A stretch of DNA of 64,000 nucleotides, taken from Macropodus opercularis. Taxonomy: Eukaryota > Chordata > Actinopteri > Anabantiformes > Osphronemidae. The notes under the pieces were generated by a model, which did no database searches, was not told where the DNA came from, and worked only from the letters and a program-made list of their open reading frames with translations. Location of the stretch: positions 5,757,001 to 5,821,000 of the forward strand of contig CM061106.1 of NCBI GenBank assembly GCA_030770545.1, given 5' to 3'. The translations under genes and the position numbers were made by a program. Shown in pieces: positions 42,157 through 52,335 of the stretch. Position 1 is the first letter of the stretch, and every line of letters starts with the position of its first letter.

Positions 42157-45100
42157 ATGGCAGACAGACTAGCGTTAGCTTCTGAGTTGAAGGGGTGGTG
42201 CAGGGGCGAAGGCTTGGATGAAGCTCATGGACTGCTAGTAATTGCCCCAGAAACGGTAGAAGTAGCACAAATTGAAGAGACTCTAGAGACTATCAAGTGT
42301 TTGGGCAGAGTACGTGTTAGGGGAAGAACCTTTAATGCTAGACTAAACAACCTTATGGTTTTATGTGAATGCAAAGAAGCCCTAACTACGGTCAGCGTAC
42401 CGCCTGAAGTGCATCTCCCTGATGGTGAATCAGTATGGGCATTAGTCACTATGGATGAAGCTCAACCTGCTGAGGTTGACTTCCATAGCAAGTTAAGAGC
42501 TCTTCTTCAGACTGAAGGGAAAACTATGGATGACATTAGAGCCCTAATGCCAGGAGCACAGCAGTCCACAACCTCTCATAACTTGTTGCAAGCGTTTGGT
42601 GACTTCTTAGAAAAGACCAACAAACCCCCAGCTGAAAGTGGATATCGGAGGCTGCGTGTTTTCTCAGGGACACAACCTGTTCCAGCAAACGAGGAGCAGT
42701 TTGACCACTGGCTGGAGCAAGCATGGCTCATGGTGGAGGAAAGTGAGTGTACTGATAAGGAGAAAAGACGCAGGTTAGTGGAAAGTTTAAAGGGTCCAGC
42801 ACTGGAAATAGTCAAGGCAGTACGAACCAGCAACCCTGATGCTGAACCTAAGATGTACTTAGAGGCCCTGGAAAGTGCCTTTGGAACTGCTGAGTCAGGT
42901 GATGACTTGTACTTTGCTTTCCGTCTCTTGCAACAGCAGCCAGGAGAGAAATTGTCTGATTTTCTGAGACGATTGGAGCGAGATCTCTCTAAAGTTGTGC
43001 AGAGAGGTGGCCTTCCCCATGAGAATATGGACAGAGCCCGGGTGGAACAGCTGTTGAGAGGAGCAGTTGCTGCGGACCTAATGCTGATCCAGCTGCGCTT
43101 AAGAGAGAGGAAGTCTAGGCCGCCCACATTCCTGCAGCTCTTGAGTGAGATCCGTGCTGAAGAGGAATATGAGGCATCCAGAATGAAACTCAACGCTTCA
43201 ATAAATCAGGTACAGAACAAGCAGTGTACTGATTCCAAGCACACAGAGATTCAGCGCTTGAAAACTGAAATTAAAGAGCTCAAGTCTATTGTCACCTCTG
43301 TGGTGGTACCTTCGAGTGAAAAACAAATGGAGTGTTCAGAGCGTACGCTTCCACTCACCCTACCAGTAAGTGAGAACAGCCAGGACAGTGAGCTGAGAGC
43401 TTTAAAGAAACAGGTAAAGAGACTGCAGACGAAACTAGATAGGAAAGTAACAGAAGCTGGATCATTCCACCCAGCTAATGTCTTGACAGTGGAAGCCCCC
43501 ACTAAAGTACATTCCCCTGCCAGATTCTCACAAGCTTGTGAACAGCGATTCTGCTATAGATGTGGAGAAAATGGGCATTTTGCATCTAAATGCTCTAATC
43601 AAGAGAATCAAAGTAGAGTGATAAAAAAATTGATCCAAGCTCTTAAACTGTCCAAAGAAAACCCACCTGCTACCATCACTTCAGGGGAAGACACTCACTG
43701 TACTGTGAAGAGAAGTCATGTGTCTACACCTGGAAACTCTGGGATACCAGAAGGTTTAGTCGGTCCACCTAGTACAGTACAGTTAAGAGTGAACGGACAT
43801 CTCTGTGACGCTCTGTTTGACAGTGGTTCCCAGGTCACCATAATCTTTGAAGCGTGGTACCAAAAGAACCTGAGCGATGTTCCAATACACCCTGTATCTG
43901 GCCTGGCTCTCTGGGGTCTGAGTGAATCAGAAGATAGTTACCCCTACCGTGGCTACGTGGTAGTGGATTTAGAGTATCCCCCAGAAGTCACTGGCTCCAG
44001 CAAAATTGTAACTGTTCTTGCACTTATCTGCCCTAGCCCTCGGACCACAGAACAGACTCCTGTCATTGTGGGAACCAACACCAGTCATGTAAGGAGTCTG
44101 GTGAGGCAGTGTAGAGACCGTGGAATTGACATTATGCAAACACTAGGAATACAAGCTGGCTGGGGAAGGGACATTACAGTAACTGACTCTGGGTCCACAA
44201 TCAATGATGAGGACGACCAAGTTGGTGTAGTGACATGGCAAGGCCCTGGACCCTTGACTCTACACCCAGGTGAAGATCAGCAGATTATATGTAAAGTTGA
44301 TTTTACTCAGCCGGTGGTGAAGGAAATCCTAATGATTGATTCATCTCCCTCAGCTCCACTTCCAGGCAGCTTGATGTTGCAGCCCATGGTAGTACCTGCC
44401 CCAGCAGTAACAGTTAACAACTTTAGAATACTGGTTCAGAACCAGTCCCGTCAGGAGACAACAGTACCAGTGGGAATGGTTATGGGACATGTGTATCGTA
44501 CAGATAGTGTCACAGCTGTTCCTCCAGGAAAAACACCATCAGCAAGTTTCGATAGTAATCGCATTAACTTTGGAGACTCTGATGTTTCAGAAGAGTGGAA
44601 GGAGCGGTTAGTGAGGAAACTATCTCAAAGGTCCAGTGTTTTCTCCCTGAGTGAATGGGATGTTGGATTAGCTAAAGGTGTAGAGCACACCATTCGGCTG
44701 ACTGACCCCCGACCCTTCCGACAGCGCTCACGCCGCCTGACTCCTGCTGACATTGATGACGTGAGAAAACATCTTCAAGAGCTCTTAGGTGCTGGCATTA
44801 TTAAAGAGTCTCGCAGCCCCTATGCTTCTCCAATAGTGATTGTCAGAAAGAAAAATGGGACAATAAGAATGTGTATTGATTACAGACTCTTGAACAGTCG
44901 AACAGTGCCTGACCAGTATACCACACCCTGTATTGATGAGGTCTTGGATTCCCTGTCGGGAAGCAGGTGGTTCTCTGTTCTTGACTTGAGAAGTGGCTAT
45001 TACCAAATAGCTATGGCTGAGGAAGACAAAGAGAAGACGGCATTTATCTGCCCACTAGGGTTCTTCCAGTTTGAACGTATGCCACAGGGAATAACAGGAG

Positions 45101-48090
45101 CCCCGGCTACATTTCAAAGATTAATGGAAAAGACCGTTGGTGACATGAATTTGCTACAAGTTCTTGTGTACTTGGATGACTTAATTGTTTTTGGGAGAAC
45201 GCTGGAAGAACACGAAGAGAGACTTCTTAAAGTCCTTGATCGACTTGAGGAGGCTGGACTGAAGATCTCCCTTGATAAGTGTCAGTTTTGTCAGTCCAAA
45301 GTGAAATATCTGGGACACATAGTGTCAGCAGAGGGCGTTTCACCTGATCAAGAAAAGATTGAAGCAGTGACCCACTGGACACTGCCTACCAACCTGAAAA
45401 CACTGAGATCCTTTCTAGGGTTTTGTGGGTACTACCGGAGGTTTATAGCCAACTATGCTGCCATTGTCAGGCCATTAACTGAACTAACCAAAGGCTACGC
45501 CCCAACTCAAAAGAACAGGAAAAATGCTAAGGATCCTACTAAGAAATACCTGAGTGAGTCAGAGCCCTTTGGGGACAGATGGGACCAGTATTGTACTGAT
45601 GCTTTTCACCAGATAATTTACTGTTTGACTCATGCCCCTGTACTAGCTTTTGCAGATCCTGAGAGGCCCTATGTTCTACATGTGGATGCTAGCCTAAAAG
45701 GATTAGGAGCAGTTCTCTACCAGGAGTATCCTGAGGGCCTACGACCAGTGGCATTTGCTAGTCGAAAGCTGAGCCAGTCTGAAAAACGTTACCCCATACA
45801 CCAGCTGGAGTTTTTATCTCTTAAGTGGGCGGTAGTTGACAAGTTTCACGATTACCTGTACGGGGCTCGGTTCACAGTGCGCACAGACAACAACCCTTTG
45901 ACATATGTACTGAGCACTGCGAAGCTCAATGCCGTGGGACACAGGTGGCTTGCCGCTCTGTCCACCTATGAATTTGACATACGGTACAGGCCAGGCAAAC
46001 ACAACATAGACGCTGACCTTCTCTCTAGAAACTTTCCAGATGCTGATGACATCACAGCGTGGGAGACAATACCGAAGGACGGAGTAAAGTCCATCTGTCA
46101 GCAAGTCTGTATTCCCAGATCTGGTGACAACACATTGAGGTATGTGGATCAGCTGGGAGCATCTCCTGATTGTATTCCAGATCTTTATGCTTTTCCTATG
46201 CGGCTACAATTGAAGTCATTGGAGCATCTGTCCACCGTGGAACTCAGAAACGCTCAGAGAGCGGATGCGGTGATTGGACCTGCTATCAAAGCGGTGGAGC
46301 AGCAAGCATGGTCGGAAGTTAACCTAAATGATCCCGAATTCTTGCAGCTAAAGCGAGAGGCGGACCGTTTGATCCTGAAGGATGGTCTGCTTCATCGTGT
46401 GAGTAAACGACCATCAGGTGAAGAGGCTACACAACTGGTTTTACCGAAGGAGTTTAGAGAAGTTGTGCTGAAGTCCTTACACGATGACTTAGGACACCTT
46501 GGTATTGAGAGAACAACTGACCTACTGAGAAGTAGATTCTTCTGGCCCAAGATGTCAAAGGATGCTGAGCAGCATGTAAAGAACTGTGGGGCCTGCGTCA
46601 CACGTAAGTCGCCTTGTCAAAAAGTAGCTCCTTTACATCAGATTACAAGTGCTGGGCCTATGGACCTAGTATGTATTGACTTTCTTTCAGTAGAACCTGA
46701 CTCTAAAGGCATGAGTAATGTACTAGTGGTCACTGACCACTTTACACGTTATGCACAAGCTTTCCCAACAAAGAACCAGAAGGCTCACACTGTAGCAAAA
46801 GTATTGGTTGACAAGTACTTTGTTCATTATGGCCTACCTGCTAGGATTCATTCTGACCAGGGTAGAGACTTTGAGAGTTGTCTTATTGGCAATCTTTTGA
46901 GGATGCTGGGAGTCAGGAAGTCCCGGACTACTCCTTATCACCCGCAAGGTGATCCTCAACCAGAGAGGTTTAATCGGACTTTACTCTCTATGTTAGGGAC
47001 TTTGAGTCAGGAAAAGAAACGTCAGTGGAGTCAGCATGTAGGTTATTTAGTAAATGCTTACAACAGTACTAGATGTGATGCTACAGGGTATTCCCCCTAT
47101 TTTCTGATGTTTGGTAGGGAGGCCAGACTTCCTGTAGATGTGTGTTTTGGTACATCTTCAGATGGGAATGGAGAGAGCCATTCAGGATATGTGGCAAAGT
47201 TAAAGGAGGATTTGCGCAGAGCCTACCAACTAGCCTCTGAAGCAGCAGATAAGTCTCATCACAGAAATAAGAGATCTTATGACAAAAGAGTTGGCTTTCA
47301 GTCACTAGAAGTTGGTGACAGAGTTTTGCTGAAAAACTTGGGACTTAGAGGGAAACACAAACTACAGGCCCGCTGGAGTCCTGTTCCCTACACTGTAGTG
47401 GGAAAGATGCCAAACCTTCCAGTTTATAAGGTTAAGCCTGAGGGTAGAAGGGGTGACATCAAAACGATCCACAGGGATCACATCCTCCCTATAGGACACC
47501 TTGTGCGACTTCCGAGTGCAGAAAGGGAAGATGATTTGCCCAAAGTGCTGAAGACCAGAGAGAGGACTTCTCGAAGGCAAATGCAGACCACCACAGACAT
47601 TCTGCCAACCTTGCAGGAACCCCAAGAGTCAGATGTGTCCTCTGACTCAGACTATTGCAGACTTTATAGGCCATACCATACACGACTCAGAGAAAGGGAG
47701 CGCAGCCACAGAAGCGCTATTCAACCCTCAGCTATGAAAGAAGAGGATCTACCTTTCTCACAGTCAAGTGACAGTCATGAGGAGGATGGTCTTGAGGCAG
47801 ACTCTCAGACGGAAGAAGTGCAGGAGTCTGGCCAGAATACTGGGCCTCAAGAGGAAAGTGATTCAGGCCAGGAGGAGCCTGAATCTGACACAGACACTAA
47901 CGGAATGCAGTCTGTGGAGGAGACTGAAAGACCTTGTGTTTCCAGAGGTGACAGACCTAGGAACTCACGACCCAAGAGAACAGTGAAACCTGTAGTTAGA
48001 CTAACATATGATGAGCCAGGAAAAGGCAGAGATCAGCCTATCACTATTATACATAGAGGTGTTGTAATTAAGATTGGAGGGAGTTCATAG
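42157..48090 (+). CDS. Gypsy Gag-Pol polyprotein with PNMA-like Gag
   Basis: One 1977-residue frame without frameshift or stop. Residues 1-~110 resemble the N-terminal domain of PNMA proteins (WCRGEGLDEAHGLLV, IEETLETIKCLGRVRV). About 150-345 is a PNMA/Ty3-type capsid (YRRLRVFSGTQPVP, FDHWLEQA, KRRRLVESLKGPALEIV). A coiled-coil region follows, then a CCHC zinc knuckle at 466-479 (CYRCGENGHFASKC) and an aspartic protease DSG at 555-557. The reverse transcriptase has Asp at 943 and YLDD at 1005-1008. RNase H starts near Asp 1177. The integrase has an HHCC finger from His 1442 and catalytic D1508, D1567, E1603 (DD35E), then a GPY/F-like module and an acidic, basic-ended tail. All catalytic residues are present. 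Gag and Pol share one frame, so a frameshift or suppression site is not needed. Confidence 0.93.
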   Translation: MADRLALASELKGWCRGEGLDEAHGLLVIAPETVEVAQIEETLETIKCLGRVRVRGRTFNARLNNLMVLCECKEALTTVSVPPEVHLPDGESVWALVTMDEAQPAEVDFHSKLRALLQTEGKTMDDIRALMPGAQQSTTSHNLLQAFGDFLEKTNKPPAESGYRRLRVFSGTQPVPANEEQFDHWLEQAWLMVEESECTDKEKRRRLVESLKGPALEIVKAVRTSNPDAEPKMYLEALESAFGTAESGDDLYFAFRLLQQQPGEKLSDFLRRLERDLSKVVQRGGLPHENMDRARVEQLLRGAVAADLMLIQLRLRERKSRPPTFLQLLSEIRAEEEYEASRMKLNASINQVQNKQCTDSKHTEIQRLKTEIKELKSIVTSVVVPSSEKQMECSERTLPLTLPVSENSQDSELRALKKQVKRLQTKLDRKVTEAGSFHPANVLTVEAPTKVHSPARFSQACEQRFCYRCGENGHFASKCSNQENQSRVIKKLIQALKLSKENPPATITSGEDTHCTVKRSHVSTPGNSGIPEGLVGPPSTVQLRVNGHLCDALFDSGSQVTIIFEAWYQKNLSDVPIHPVSGLALWGLSESEDSYPYRGYVVVDLEYPPEVTGSSKIVTVLALICPSPRTTEQTPVIVGTNTSHVRSLVRQCRDRGIDIMQTLGIQAGWGRDITVTDSGSTINDEDDQVGVVTWQGPGPLTLHPGEDQQIICKVDFTQPVVKEILMIDSSPSAPLPGSLMLQPMVVPAPAVTVNNFRILVQNQSRQETTVPVGMVMGHVYRTDSVTAVPPGKTPSASFDSNRINFGDSDVSEEWKERLVRKLSQRSSVFSLSEWDVGLAKGVEHTIRLTDPRPFRQRSRRLTPADIDDVRKHLQELLGAGIIKESRSPYASPIVIVRKKNGTIRMCIDYRLLNSRTVPDQYTTPCIDEVLDSLSGSRWFSVLDLRSGYYQIAMAEEDKEKTAFICPLGFFQFERMPQGITGAPATFQRLMEKTVGDMNLLQVLVYLDDLIVFGRTLEEHEERLLKVLDRLEEAGLKISLDKCQFCQSKVKYLGHIVSAEGVSPDQEKIEAVTHWTLPTNLKTLRSFLGFCGYYRRFIANYAAIVRPLTELTKGYAPTQKNRKNAKDPTKKYLSESEPFGDRWDQYCTDAFHQIIYCLTHAPVLAFADPERPYVLHVDASLKGLGAVLYQEYPEGLRPVAFASRKLSQSEKRYPIHQLEFLSLKWAVVDKFHDYLYGARFTVRTDNNPLTYVLSTAKLNAVGHRWLAALSTYEFDIRYRPGKHNIDADLLSRNFPDADDITAWETIPKDGVKSICQQVCIPRSGDNTLRYVDQLGASPDCIPDLYAFPMRLQLKSLEHLSTVELRNAQRADAVIGPAIKAVEQQAWSEVNLNDPEFLQLKREADRLILKDGLLHRVSKRPSGEEATQLVLPKEFREVVLKSLHDDLGHLGIERTTDLLRSRFFWPKMSKDAEQHVKNCGACVTRKSPCQKVAPLHQITSAGPMDLVCIDFLSVEPDSKGMSNVLVVTDHFTRYAQAFPTKNQKAHTVAKVLVDKYFVHYGLPARIHSDQGRDFESCLIGNLLRMLGVRKSRTTPYHPQGDPQPERFNRTLLSMLGTLSQEKKRQWSQHVGYLVNAYNSTRCDATGYSPYFLMFGREARLPVDVCFGTSSDGNGESHSGYVAKLKEDLRRAYQLASEAADKSHHRNKRSYDKRVGFQSLEVGDRVLLKNLGLRGKHKLQARWSPVPYTVVGKMPNLPVYKVKPEGRRGDIKTIHRDHILPIGHLVRLPSAEREDDLPKVLKTRERTSRRQMQTTTDILPTLQEPQESDVSSDSDYCRLYRPYHTRLRERERSHRSAIQPSAMKEEDLPFSQSSDSHEEDGLEADSQTEEVQESGQNTGPQEESDSGQEEPESDTDTNGMQSVEETERPCVSRGDRPRNSRPKRTVKPVVRLTYDEPGKGRDQPITIIHRGVVIKIGGSS

Positions 48091-48161
48091 ATTAGAGTTA
48101 GCCACCCTTCTCGCTACTCAGTTAAGTAGGACTTCAAGTCTGATGAGGACACCAGACATTT

Positions 48162-48174
48162 AGGAGGGGGAGGG
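48162..48174 (+). other. Polypurine tract of the gypsy element
   Basis: AGGAGGGGGAGGG lies immediately before the 3' LTR start (TGTAGCC at 48,175). It would prime plus-strand DNA synthesis. Confidence 0.85.
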
Positions 48175-49222
48175 TGTAGCCCAGGTGAAAATAAATAAAT
48201 AGATAAGAAGAAAATAGTAAAAGAAAGTATAAATAGATAATTGGCTTAAATAAGATAAATACATACATAGGTAATGGGTGTTTAATTATTGAAATAAGTT
48301 GTTAATGTATATTTTCTTTTACACTGTTTAACACATGGTTTAAAGATGTTAAATGTGTGTTTATAAATGTGTTCTGTTTTGTAAGCCAAACCTTGAATAG
48401 TGTTAACTGTATATGCAAACTGTGCAGGGTTTTATTTTATTGATTTGTAACCGGAAGGAGAGGGGAAGACCGGAAGGAGAGAAGAGCACAGGAGGAGCAG
48501 AGCTAAGGTGCAGGAGGAGTGATGCACTTAAGAAAAGTTCGGTGTTTAATCCAAGAAACTTTAGAAAAGTAAAGTTTGGACTGTCAGCATGATAGTCTGA
48601 GTTTACGGACCTGTGGTGGTAAGAAAGCGAACTTCAACACGACGTTCGGCATCAGACTATCGCAGGTGCTGCTCGTTAGCTAAGCGAGGAGCGGTAACGG
48701 CACCTGGAGACGGAGGCAGCCAGCTAACCCAGCAGGACACGCTTCTCTCAGGCGGTCGAGGTAGGACGCCAGCGATATCGGCACCAGCTCAGTTGTGGAC
48801 CCTGCTCGAGGACGGAGTGTGGGAAGGTAGAACTTTTGTTTTGTTCATTGCTCTCACTGGAGTGGACGGCCCGCTACGTACTGGCTCCACGTGCACGTGC
48901 AACGATTCAGGCCTGCAACGGTTTGGTGACACTGACACGAAAGACATTTTGTTTGACACGATTGACTCCTGAATGTTTAAGTTTGTTGTTTGTTATTTTT
49001 GTCTTAATAATTAAAGGAGTACTTATTATTTTGTTATATAAAGTATTAGAGTTATTATTATAGGTAATGAATTACTCTTAGGGTTGGTAAGGAAAAGGAT
49101 AATTGCTAAAAGCACCCTTGACTAAAAGATAAAATTCGAAATAACAGTAATATAGAAATATATATGTGAAAAATTCAGAACTCAGGGCCCCATCTACTAT
49201 TAGATCTGGTAGACGGGCTACA
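48175..49222 (+). repeat. 3' LTR of the gypsy element
   Basis: 1048 bp, apparently identical to the 5' LTR. It is followed by TAAA (49,223-49,226), matching the TAAA before the 5' LTR (41,030-41,033), a probable 4-bp target duplication. The primer-site spacer also begins TAAA, so the duplication is likely rather than certain. Confidence 0.95.
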
Positions 49223-49226
49223 TAAA

Positions 49227-50316
49227 CACCAAATAGGAATCACTTTATTCATTTTTGTTAAGAATTTAGGCAGATCCAATATTTCTAGGATGCATTAATA
49301 GTACAATCTAATTATTTCACCCTCCGGTTGAACAAACTGGCCAAAACAACAAATATTAACCCTTACAGTTTCAGCAAATCCCACTAACGTGAGTCAGGAC
49401 GTTGAAGAAGTCCTGCAGAAGTTAAATTTAAGGTTCGTTTGCCGAGTGGAATATTTTGAGTTGGAATAAAGTTCCCTGCCAAACTGGACATTGCATTCTG
49501 TCTCTTATTGCTTCTGAACCCTCTTTACCTGGTCTGTAACAGAAACTACTCTGAACATTAGTGATTCTAATGTCACCGTGACAGAGTTTGTCCTGTATGT
49601 GAGAACTGTTCTGATAATGACTTCATGCAGCCTCTATATGTTTCTGTGCTCATGTCTGTGTGTTTCTAATTCTCTGACCTGTTGTCCTCTGCGTCTCTGC
49701 GTCTCAGCTGATGTGTCCTTCAGAGAAACTGTGAAATCCTTGGGTCTGGATCAAACTGGGTCTTGTTCTTTTTGGTTAGAACACTGACAGGCCACAGCCA
49801 TGATGACTCTGACCCCTCAGTCAGTGTTGTAGTTCTCTCCTTCACACTTCTTGCATGGCTCTCTCCTCCATCAGCTGGTGTGAATATCAACAGTTCTGAG
49901 TTTTACCTTCAGTCCTTTGAAAAGTCAGCAGCTGCTCATCCATCTCCCAGTTCACTGCAGACCAAACATCTTCCAGTTTTCACTCAGCATTTGGGTCTTT
50001 TGTCTTGATTCCGGTGCCTGTTATCAACAAACCCTACTGGAAGAAGAGATTTTCTGGAAGAAGCAGTTAGTCTGAGTCTTGGTCTAAGTCCTGCACAGAG
50101 GTCAGAGAGTCCTCTCTTCCTCGTCAGGGTCTTCCTGCAGCTGGTTAGCTGTTAGGTTGGTTCAGATTCCTGAGACAGCCAGAGACAGCAGCAGACAGAT
50201 CCCTGATTCTTTCCCTACATACAAATTTCTCCTTCTTTGTTACTTAAACAACTCTCAAGTTTTCAATACAATTACCACAGATTTCCATCTGCTCTCTCTT
50301 AACTTTCTCTTCCTTT
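49227..50316. other. Right-arm sequence missing from the left arm, no recognised gene
   Basis: About 1.1 kb between the gypsy element and the point where arm homology resumes (about 50,317). The plus frame 49,578-49,787 has a hydrophobic Cys/Leu/Ser-rich stretch but no domain. It is probably ancestral arm sequence deleted from the left arm together with part of the R4-type LINE. Confidence 0.35.
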
Positions 50317-51419
50317 TTCTTTTCTTACCAACTTCCTCTTTTCGTGCTTCAACCTTTTTTGTCTAAAACACTACATGGATTACATTGAATACATGAATAA
50401 ATGTTATTTGTGTACCTGGTGCCAAAGCTGAACATCCTCACCCACATCAGAACTGACAGAACCTCTGTCTGCAGTCAGTCAATCACATCCTGTAAGAACT
50501 AATAAGTCATTTCTCTGTTTTTCTTCCTAGACTGACTTGGACAGGTGCTTTAAGCTTTAAGTACTTTTCAACCACACACATTTCCACACATCAGCATTCA
50601 CACATTACCTTTGAATAATTCTCTTCTGAGTAACGTATCTATTGTAAACTAGATACTGAAGAAATCATCACAAAGCTAAAACATATTCTCCTCCTATTAT
50701 TTTAAATATCAGATTTGATCTCAATCACACACCAATTAATTCCCAGCTCTCCTATTTCTGAGTGATCTCTCTTCTTCTTAAAAACAATTGAACAAACAAT
50801 CAAACAAACAAACTACATAGAACAAAGACACAAATAGTTACATACAAGTAGACACACAGCACTTTTGCTTCAGAACTTAGCTCACAATCTTGCTTATTTT
50901 TTCTCTCTTAATTTTTTTTTTAACTCGTACGGTTAATTTCCTTTAAACCCATATATGGCTTACACAAGGTGTGACTTATCACTGTTTGTAATCCATCCAA
51001 TGGTTATTTGTACTTGTTTTTTAAAATGTTTTATGTTAATTGATAATTTAATTTTAGTTTCTTTTCTTTATTGCCACTGGCGTCTGCCACGTCTTTCAGC
51101 TTTACACAGACTCTATGGGATCACTCACCATTGAAGGAATTACAGAATACGTCACGTGACTCAACTGACCCCTGAGGGCTCACATATACCTATTTACACA
51201 CCTAGGACTTTTCAACTTAACACTAAAGAGAAACGATTCATGACACTGTACTAACTTATCAATTTGAATGGAGCGTTCCGCTGTCCACCACCCGGACCCA
51301 ACACCAGGCAGGATTCCAGCCTCCATTTGTTGGAGCGGAATCTTCCCTGAGTCTCCTGTGAGACCCCCACCAGTGGTTTACCTTCAGTCTGGGCCAAGTG
51401 TTGATCAGCAGAGCGTCCA
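50317..51419. other. Right-arm inverted counterpart of left-arm DNA, no gene
   Basis: It matches inversely about 23,933-25,040. Only LTR leader-like and AT-rich sequence is seen. Confidence 0.4.
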
Positions 51420-51436
51420 TCCCATCCTTGTCGCCA
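51420..51436 (-). other. Primer-binding site, tRNA-Ser type (right-arm copy)
   Basis: The reverse complement reads TGGCGACAAGGATGGGA, the same as 23,916-23,932. The upstream TATA box of this copy reads TATATAAG, versus TATAAAAG in the left arm. Confidence 0.5.
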
Positions 51437-51723
51437 AAATGTTGTGGAAAAAATCTTCTACACTCAAAATAATTGAAGGAATCAAAACCTGGAAATGTGA
51501 CGAATCGCCTCTGTTTAATTTACATGTCGACAAGGAGAAGCAGCAGTTACCTCAGCAGTCATCTGATGAGTGTTAGAACAAGTGTTTCTTATATACAGAG
51601 ACAGAGTTTAACCCACTCACCCACATTTCAATGGTGGAAAGCAGGATTTCAGCTGATATGCAGGTGAATGATGTGTGTTTGTCTCCACATGAAGGTAGAA
51701 AGTGTGTGTGAGCTGATGTGGAC

Positions 51724-52335
51724 ATGAATCAGTGTGAGGACAGAGAGGAGGGAGCCCCTCCCTCTAAAACCACTCTGTGTGGGGACCATGAGAGCCAGAC
51801 CAAAGCTCAGAGGTGAGATGACTTAGACCATCTGATGATTCTGTCTCCAAGTCACACACACTGTTTAACCCTTGTGCAGCCTTCGAGGGTGTCAAAAGGA
51901 AAATAGGGGGCGCTCTAAGCTCAAAAGCCACACAAGGGTTGGATAAAACAGCCTTCGTGGGTGTTACATCCGAGCAATGAACACGTGTGGGTCATCTGAT
52001 GAACAAGTTCATCCAACCGTTCAGCGTGTTGTGATTTATAATCTGTCTGTGGCTGTTTTATCCAACCCTTGTGTGGTTTTTGAGCTTAGAGCGCCCCCTA
52101 TTTTCCTTTTGACACCCTCGAAGGCTGCACAAGGGTTAAGATTCATTATTATTGGTCATTGATGAAGGAAACGTCCACTGAATATGTGAGAGTCACTAAG
52201 TTGTTTTTCTATCAGGTCCCATCAGAGACAAGAATCTGCTGAAGCTGGACCTGAACCTAGTTGTGTGTCCTTCAAGAGCAACATGTCAATGATGGAGCCT
52301 ATTACCTTTAGAGGCCAACCTGCATCAGAGTCAAA
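51724..52335 (+). pseudogene. 5' fragment of a second NLRC3-like gene (exons 1 and 2)
   Basis: Exon 1 (51,724-51,812, 89 bp) and exon 2 (52,216-52,335, 120 bp) match the first two exons of the NLR gene at 18,296-17,956, with the same lengths, phases and GT-AG sites. Exon 1 encodes MNQCEDREEGAPPSKTTLCG. Exon 2 shares PEPSCVSFKSN and QPASESK with the left copy, but the ~32 nt between them differ strongly (MSMMEPITFRG here, DSKEDFMNFKD there). Intron 1 holds a MITE. Downstream sequence is cut by hAT copy 2 at 52,540 and no NACHT or LRR exon follows, so the gene is only a fragment. Confidence 0.8.
51869..52135. mobile_element. piggyBac-type MITE in NLR intron 1
   Basis: A 267-bp element starting CCCTTGTGCAGCC and ending with its inverse. 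The terminal inverted repeats are ~85 bp with one mismatch seen, and TTAA flanks both sides (51,865-51,868 and 52,136-52,139). The left arm has a single TTAA at the same point (CTGTTTAAGATTC in antisense, near 18,150), the exact empty site. TTAA duplication and CCC termini are hallmarks of the piggyBac superfamily. There is no coding capacity. Confidence 0.88.

Larger units (their letters stand above)
41034..49222 (+). mobile_element. Complete Ty3/gypsy LTR retrotransposon, PNMA-like Gag, very recent
   Basis: An 8189-bp element with 1048-bp LTRs (41,034-42,081 and 48,175-49,222) that I cannot distinguish by eye. The LTR termini form the inverted pair TGTAGCC...GGCTACA. A tRNA-Thr primer site lies 5 bases after the 5' LTR, a polypurine tract lies directly before the 3' LTR, and TAAA flanks the insertion on both sides. 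One uninterrupted 1977-codon gag-pol frame fills the body. There is no env. Identical LTRs and an intact frame indicate a very young, potentially active copy. The element is absent from the left arm of the inverted repeat. Confidence 0.93.
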
